A stretch of DNA of 64,000 nucleotides from an uncultured Campylobacter sp. (GTDB lineage Bacteria > Campylobacterota > Campylobacteria > Campylobacterales > Campylobacteraceae), in NCBI RefSeq assembly GCF_905372745.1, contig NZ_CAJPQR010000008.1:1-64000 (forward strand). The letters run 5' to 3'. The first letter of the stretch is position 1. Each line of letters opens with the position of its first letter. Under the pieces are notes generated by a model. It did not search any database, had not been told where the DNA came from, and worked only from the letters and a program-made list of their open reading frames with translations. Of this stretch, positions 60,851-64,000 are shown piece by piece. The position numbers were made by a program, and so were the translations under genes.

Positions 60851-60975
60851 TTACGGCTTGTCTTTTTCCGCTATACTGCGTTGGAATTTAAATTTTAAGC
60901 TCGGCAGACTAACTGTCTAGCCTACGCTTAAAATTTAAATTCCGTCTTGTCTAGTAAAAAAATACTGCGCCTTAA
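60851..60975 (+). repeat. Type I structured intergenic repeat, copy G
   Basis: ACGGCTTGTCTTTTTCCGC, TATACTGCGTTGGAATTTAA, then the outer stem GGAATTTAAATTTTAAGC (60883-60900) pairing perfectly with GCTTAAAATTTAAATTCC (60926-60943). The apical hairpin is AGAC-TAACT-GTCT (60906-60918). The right flank is CGTCTTGTCTAGTAAAAAAA then TACTGCGCCTTAA. Confidence 0.85.
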
Positions 60976-61069
60976 TTTTTTCCATTCAAATTTTGAAGTA
61001 AATTTACAAAATTTAGCTCATATATTCTTTTTGCCGTTACCTTTACAAATGCTAAACCAAATTTAAAAT

Positions 61070-61086
61070 TTGGAACGTCTTTTGCT
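61070..61086 (+). promoter_or_regulatory. Sigma54 promoter of flgE
   Basis: TTGGAACG-TCTT-TTGCT: the GG (61072-61073) and GC (61084-61085) are separated by exactly 10 bases, as the sigma54 consensus requires. It lies 40 bases before the flgE ATG. RpoN control of middle flagellar genes is established in Campylobacter. Confidence 0.9.
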
Positions 61087-61125
61087 TTGGCTAGCTTAAA
61101 TTTCACTTTTTACAAAGGATAAACT

Positions 61126-63477
61126 ATGATGAGATCGCTATGGGCAGGCGTTACCGGACTGCAAGCTCACCAGATCGCTATGGACGTCGAGGGCAACAAC
61201 ATCGCCAACGTAAACACCGTCGGCTACAAATACAACCGCGCAAATTTCGACGACCTTATCTATCAAACTTCGCGTATCGCTACCGCACCGCAAAATCAGC
61301 ACGGCGGCGTAAATAACATGGAAGTGGGTCTAGGCACTCAGATAAACTCCACGACGAGGATTTTTAAGCAAGGCTCTTTGCAAACCACCGACAAGCAAAC
61401 CGATATCGCGCTTCAAGGCGATGGGTTTTTCATGGTTAGCCCGGACGGCGGCAAGACCACCTACTATACTAGAAACGGCGATTTTTCAAGGGATAGCGAG
61501 GGTAACTTCGTCGATAACGGCGGAAATATCGTGCAAGGCTGGATGAGGGACGAGGTTACGGGCGAGATAGATCCGACCAGACCTCTTAGCGATATAAAGA
61601 TACCCACCGGTCTAACCGTACCTGCGCGCGCCACGACGAATATCGCTCTAAAGGGAAACTTAGACAGCGGTAACGACGTAGGAAATAAAAAAATACCTAT
61701 CTACCAACTCGATCAGTATCATAACTGGGTCGATACCAATAAAGACAGCATCAAAACCGACACGGAAAGACACGAAGAAAACAATATCGGCGAAAATAGA
61801 TTTTACGTAAATAGGCAAGGCGAGCAGAGGATGACCGAGCGCGGAGCCGATCTTGGCGTTTTGTTTAATAATGCCGGCGACGCGTATAATCTACGCACGG
61901 GGCAGGGTATCTGGGTCAGCTACGCAGACGCCAAAACTAGAGCCATGGACGTAGGCGCTAGAAACGACGGAACCTTTGCGCCGCCTAAAAATTTGAACAT
62001 AAAACTAAACGGCGAGACCATAGTAGCAACGGTAAATAGCGTAAGCGAGCTAGCTACGGCCATAAATCAAAGATATAGCAAAACGGGCGTAGAAGCTAGC
62101 GTCATAAACGGCAATCAACTGGTTCTAACCAACAGAAACAACCTAGGCACTACCGCAGCCACCAGAAATATAAAAATGACCGTAAATAATGAAACTGATC
62201 CAGCTTGGGCTACAACAGATTTTAAAACGACCAATATCCTAACCGCATACCAATATACTTACAACAAAACCCGCGTAAGCGCGCAGCATACCTATGATGA
62301 TTCTATGGCTAGAGAGGTAACGACTACCGAGGATTTGCGCGAAGCGATGCAAAAAGACGCTAGGCTCTGGACTAACTACAAAGGAACAAGGATAGATAAC
62401 GACGGAACCGGAAAACCTAATCAAACCGATTTTGAGGCTGCGGCTTCTCGTAATGAAAATAAAAACGACGGCGTGGAGATAACCGTAAACGAGCACGGGC
62501 AGTTTCAAGTAAAAAATCCTAGCGGAGATGCCTTTAACTCCGACGACAACGACCGTACGGACGCAACCGGAGGCGGCACGACGAACAATGACAATACTGA
62601 CGACAATGACAATAATATAAATTTAGCCGTCACGGGTCTAACAAATGCCGCCAACAACGTAACCGAAAACGTTAAATTTACGGCATCTATGGCGCCGCTC
62701 TCAGGTTCGTTAAGCTCCGGAGACGCCGCAAGAGTAACCGATAGCCTAAACATGGCGGCTCACAGCTCTAGCACCGATATCTACGACAGCCTAGGCACGA
62801 AACATAACGTCAAGATGGACTTCGTAAAACGCGGTTATACCGAAAACGGCGGAACGGAGTGGACGATGGTGATCCAGGTGGCCGAACCAAATCAAATAAG
62901 CACTACAGAGCCTAAAAACGTGATAACCGGTTACGTGAGATTTAACCCGGACGGCTCGCTAGCGACGTATAGCCCTGCTAGCATTACCTTCGGCGCGCAA
63001 AACGGCTCGTCTATCGGTCAGCATATCGAGCTAAAATTCGGTACTACCCAGACTACCGACGGACTAACCAGCACCGATAACAACTCAAGCACCTCCGACA
63101 TCAGCCAAGACGGATATGCTAGCGGCGAGCTACACGGACTAAGGATAGACGGAGCAGGCACTCTCATAGGCTCTTTTACCAACGGCAGAAGCCTAGGACT
63201 AGCGCAAGTGGGCGTGGCTAAATTTGCAAATAATCAAGGCTTAGCCGGCGAGGGCGGAAATTTATTCTCCCGCACGGCAAACTCGGGCGACCCAATCATC
63301 GGCGCGGCTCAAACTGCCGGACGCGGTAAAATTTCGGCCTCAAGCCTTGAGATGAGTAACGTCGATCTATCTCGCTCGCTAACTCAGCTCATCGTCGTAC
63401 AGCGCGGCTTCCAAGCTAACTCAAAGACGATCACGACTAGCGACGAGATGCTAAACACGCTGCTTCAATTAAAATAA
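61126..63477 (+). CDS. flgE: Flagellar hook protein FlgE
   Basis: A 783-residue hook subunit, within the large size range of epsilonproteobacterial FlgE. The N-terminal rod/hook motif MMRSLWAGVTGLQAHQIAMDVEGNN, with NIANVNTVGYKYNRANFDDL, and the C-terminal LSRSLTQLIVVQRGFQANSKTI motif mark FlgE. Between them lies a long, variable exposed part. It contains an Asn/Asp/Thr-rich stretch (about residues 484-502, TTNNDNTDDNDNN) that is probably surface exposed and flexible. AAAGGATAAACT precedes the ATG. The hook lies 38 kb from flagellin, with dedicated sigma54 and sigma28 promoters respectively. A hairpin terminator follows. Confidence 0.96.
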   Translation: MMRSLWAGVTGLQAHQIAMDVEGNNIANVNTVGYKYNRANFDDLIYQTSRIATAPQNQHGGVNNMEVGLGTQINSTTRIFKQGSLQTTDKQTDIALQGDGFFMVSPDGGKTTYYTRNGDFSRDSEGNFVDNGGNIVQGWMRDEVTGEIDPTRPLSDIKIPTGLTVPARATTNIALKGNLDSGNDVGNKKIPIYQLDQYHNWVDTNKDSIKTDTERHEENNIGENRFYVNRQGEQRMTERGADLGVLFNNAGDAYNLRTGQGIWVSYADAKTRAMDVGARNDGTFAPPKNLNIKLNGETIVATVNSVSELATAINQRYSKTGVEASVINGNQLVLTNRNNLGTTAATRNIKMTVNNETDPAWATTDFKTTNILTAYQYTYNKTRVSAQHTYDDSMAREVTTTEDLREAMQKDARLWTNYKGTRIDNDGTGKPNQTDFEAAASRNENKNDGVEITVNEHGQFQVKNPSGDAFNSDDNDRTDATGGGTTNNDNTDDNDNNINLAVTGLTNAANNVTENVKFTASMAPLSGSLSSGDAARVTDSLNMAAHSSSTDIYDSLGTKHNVKMDFVKRGYTENGGTEWTMVIQVAEPNQISTTEPKNVITGYVRFNPDGSLATYSPASITFGAQNGSSIGQHIELKFGTTQTTDGLTSTDNNSSTSDISQDGYASGELHGLRIDGAGTLIGSFTNGRSLGLAQVGVAKFANNQGLAGEGGNLFSRTANSGDPIIGAAQTAGRGKISASSLEMSNVDLSRSLTQLIVVQRGFQANSKTITTSDEMLNTLLQLK

Positions 63478-63486
63478 TTTTAATTC

Positions 63487-63514
63487 TTAGGGCGGATAAA
63501 ACCGCCCTAGCTTT
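63487..63514 (+). terminator. Intrinsic terminator-like hairpin after flgE
   Basis: TAGGGCGG-ATAAAA-CCGCCCTA followed by GCTTTATAAAA, 11 bases after the flgE stop. Confidence 0.75.
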
Positions 63515-63525
63515 ATAAAATATGC

Positions 63526-63531
63526 TATACT
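63526..63531 (+). promoter_or_regulatory. -10 element of the Doc module
   Basis: TATACT about 24 bases before the ATG at 63555. It lies after the flgE terminator, so the module has its own transcript. Confidence 0.5.
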
Positions 63532-63554
63532 CGCTTAAAAATTTAGGATAAAAT

Positions 63555-63665
63555 ATGCAAAAAAAAGAAGAAGAAATCAAAAAAGAGATAAAAGAAAAAT
63601 TAAAAAAAGTCGTTTTAAATAATCCTAAAATAAAAGCAATTTACGAGCGGCTAAAAGATAAATGA
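63555..63665 (+). CDS. 36-residue charged peptide upstream of doc, candidate antitoxin
   Basis: MQKKEEEIKKEIKEKLKKVV, then LNNPKIKAIYERLKDK: a short, almost wholly charged helix. AGGATAAAAT precedes the ATG. Its stop overlaps the Doc start by ATGA, the usual antitoxin-before-toxin coupling. It is far shorter than Phd (about 73 residues) and lacks a DNA-binding domain, but the C-terminal tail of Phd that blocks Doc is also just a helix of this length. Antitoxin function is inferred from position and size. Confidence 0.55.
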   Translation: MQKKEEEIKKEIKEKLKKVVLNNPKIKAIYERLKDK

Positions 63666-64000
63666 TCTATCCAGATATAAAAGACGCGGTAGAAATACAT
63701 AACGACATCATCGAAAATATAGGCGGCAAAAGCGGCTATAACGAAGTTAGTATCGGTTATCTGGCTTCTGCTTTGGAGCACGTTAGAAATGATGAATTTT
63801 ATCCGAATTTTTTAGATAAAATAACTCATATCGTATTTTCGTGCGTCAAATTTCATCCCTTTTTAGACGGCAACAAACGAACCGCCATACAGCTTGGAAT
63901 ATATTTTTTAGAATTAAATGGAATGGACGGATACTTCGTACATTTTGCGAGTATTATGGAAGATGCGGTAGTAGATCTAGCGGATAACAAAACCTCTAAA
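63662..64000 (+). CDS. Doc/Fic-family toxin, cut by the window end
   Basis: The ATG at 63662 opens a frame of 113 codons that reaches the right edge without a stop. The N-terminus MIYPDIKDAVEIHNDIIENIGG and a central FHPFLDGNKRTAIQLG motif (about residues 65-80) match the Doc/death-on-curing family: the motif HPFxDGNKR is the Fic signature with Lys in the position typical of Doc, a kinase of elongation factor Tu, instead of the GNGR of AMPylators. The following NGMDGYFVHFAS continues the family pattern. The start overlaps the small upstream gene by ATGA. Only the C-terminal end is missing from the window. Confidence 0.85.
   Translation, partial: MIYPDIKDAVEIHNDIIENIGGKSGYNEVSIGYLASALEHVRNDEFYPNFLDKITHIVFSCVKFHPFLDGNKRTAIQLGIYFLELNGMDGYFVHFASIMEDAVVDLADNKTSK

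Noticed and set aside
8391..60975. Type I repeats as integron attC sites
   Set aside because: The GTTGGAT word fits the GTTRRRY core and the folded, covarying middle resembles attC, but the other end reads ATCCGCC instead of RYYYAAC. The copies flank ordinary housekeeping genes about 2-35 kb apart, and there is no integrase or cassette array.
63487..63514. The flgE-downstream hairpin as a riboswitch or small RNA
   Set aside because: Simple stem with a T-rich tail right after a stop codon; terminator is the plain reading.
1..64000. CRISPR arrays, tRNA and rRNA genes
   Set aside because: I looked for regularly spaced short repeats, GTTCGA/TTCGAATC arms and rRNA words and found none. The dispersed repeats are too far apart and too variable to be CRISPR. 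A tRNA scan could still find a weak case.

Overview
The window looks like a chromosomal segment from a Campylobacter of the higher-GC oral group (C. showae / C. rectus / C. curvus-like). The evidence is the recA-eno-(FtsB-like)-(AMIN protein) block, the NFACT-(small protein)-cdsA-dxr block, the pyrG-recJ pair, DUF4492-cydA-cydB, an epsilonproteobacterial flagellin and hook protein with textbook sigma28 and sigma54 promoters, AAGGA-type ribosome binding sites, TTG starts and the ubiquitous AAATTT word. The species is inferred, not proven.

Layout. 1-5 kb: end of a futalosine-pathway menaquinone gene, an orphan D12-class adenine methyltransferase, recA, eno, a divisome-like small protein and an AMIN protein with three N-glycosylation sequons. 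5-8.5 kb: a decayed ankyrin-repeat gene, a gene stub, a small hypothetical, a SemiSWEET transporter and a repeat-packed non-coding stretch. 8.5-16.3 kb: leuC, a TonB-dependent siderophore receptor under a Fur-like box, then NFACT, a small protein, cdsA and dxr. 16.8-28.3 kb: uracil permease, topA, bioB, flagellin, a CPA2-type antiporter overlapping gltA, cysQ and a membrane protein. 28.4-33 kb (minus): tsaD, a lone creD and a C69 dipeptidase. 33.2-37.7 kb: rpmI-rplT, three hypotheticals that end in a degraded copy of the rplT 3' end, a lipoprotein with a poly-A tract in its promoter, and a truncated coaE joined to an ATPase-like fragment. 37.7-47.5 kb: recJ, pyrG, DUF4492-cydAB plus a 42-residue membrane peptide, an iron alcohol dehydrogenase, and a YedF/YedE-like pair. 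47.5-48.4 kb: gene remnants. 48.5-54.3 kb: an AT-rich three-gene glycan operon (UDP-xylose synthase, a kinase-like/GT2/GT2/radical-SAM fusion protein, a double-GT2 protein). 54.4-61 kb: ilvD, an MBOAT/SGNH-like O-acylation pair and an NhaC-like antiporter. 61-64 kb: flgE, then a Doc toxin gene with a 36-residue upstream partner, cut by the window end.

Two things stand out. First, the gaps between housekeeping genes carry a family of structured repeats (type I at about 8.4, 10.1, 16.3, 20.4, 26.4 and 60.9 kb; type II at 20.6, 26.6 and 29.9 kb). Their apical hairpins keep a 5-nt loop while the stem sequence changes on both sides together, so base pairing itself appears to be conserved. Second, the 1067-residue protein at 49.5-52.7 kb joins a kinase-like domain, two glycosyltransferases and a radical SAM domain in one chain. 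The window also records partial gene duplications: 3' ends of rplT and of the alcohol dehydrogenase reappear about 2.3-2.6 kb downstream with unrelated genes between, suggesting cargo inserted by recombination.

All function calls come from reading the sequence and remembered family knowledge; no database search was run.
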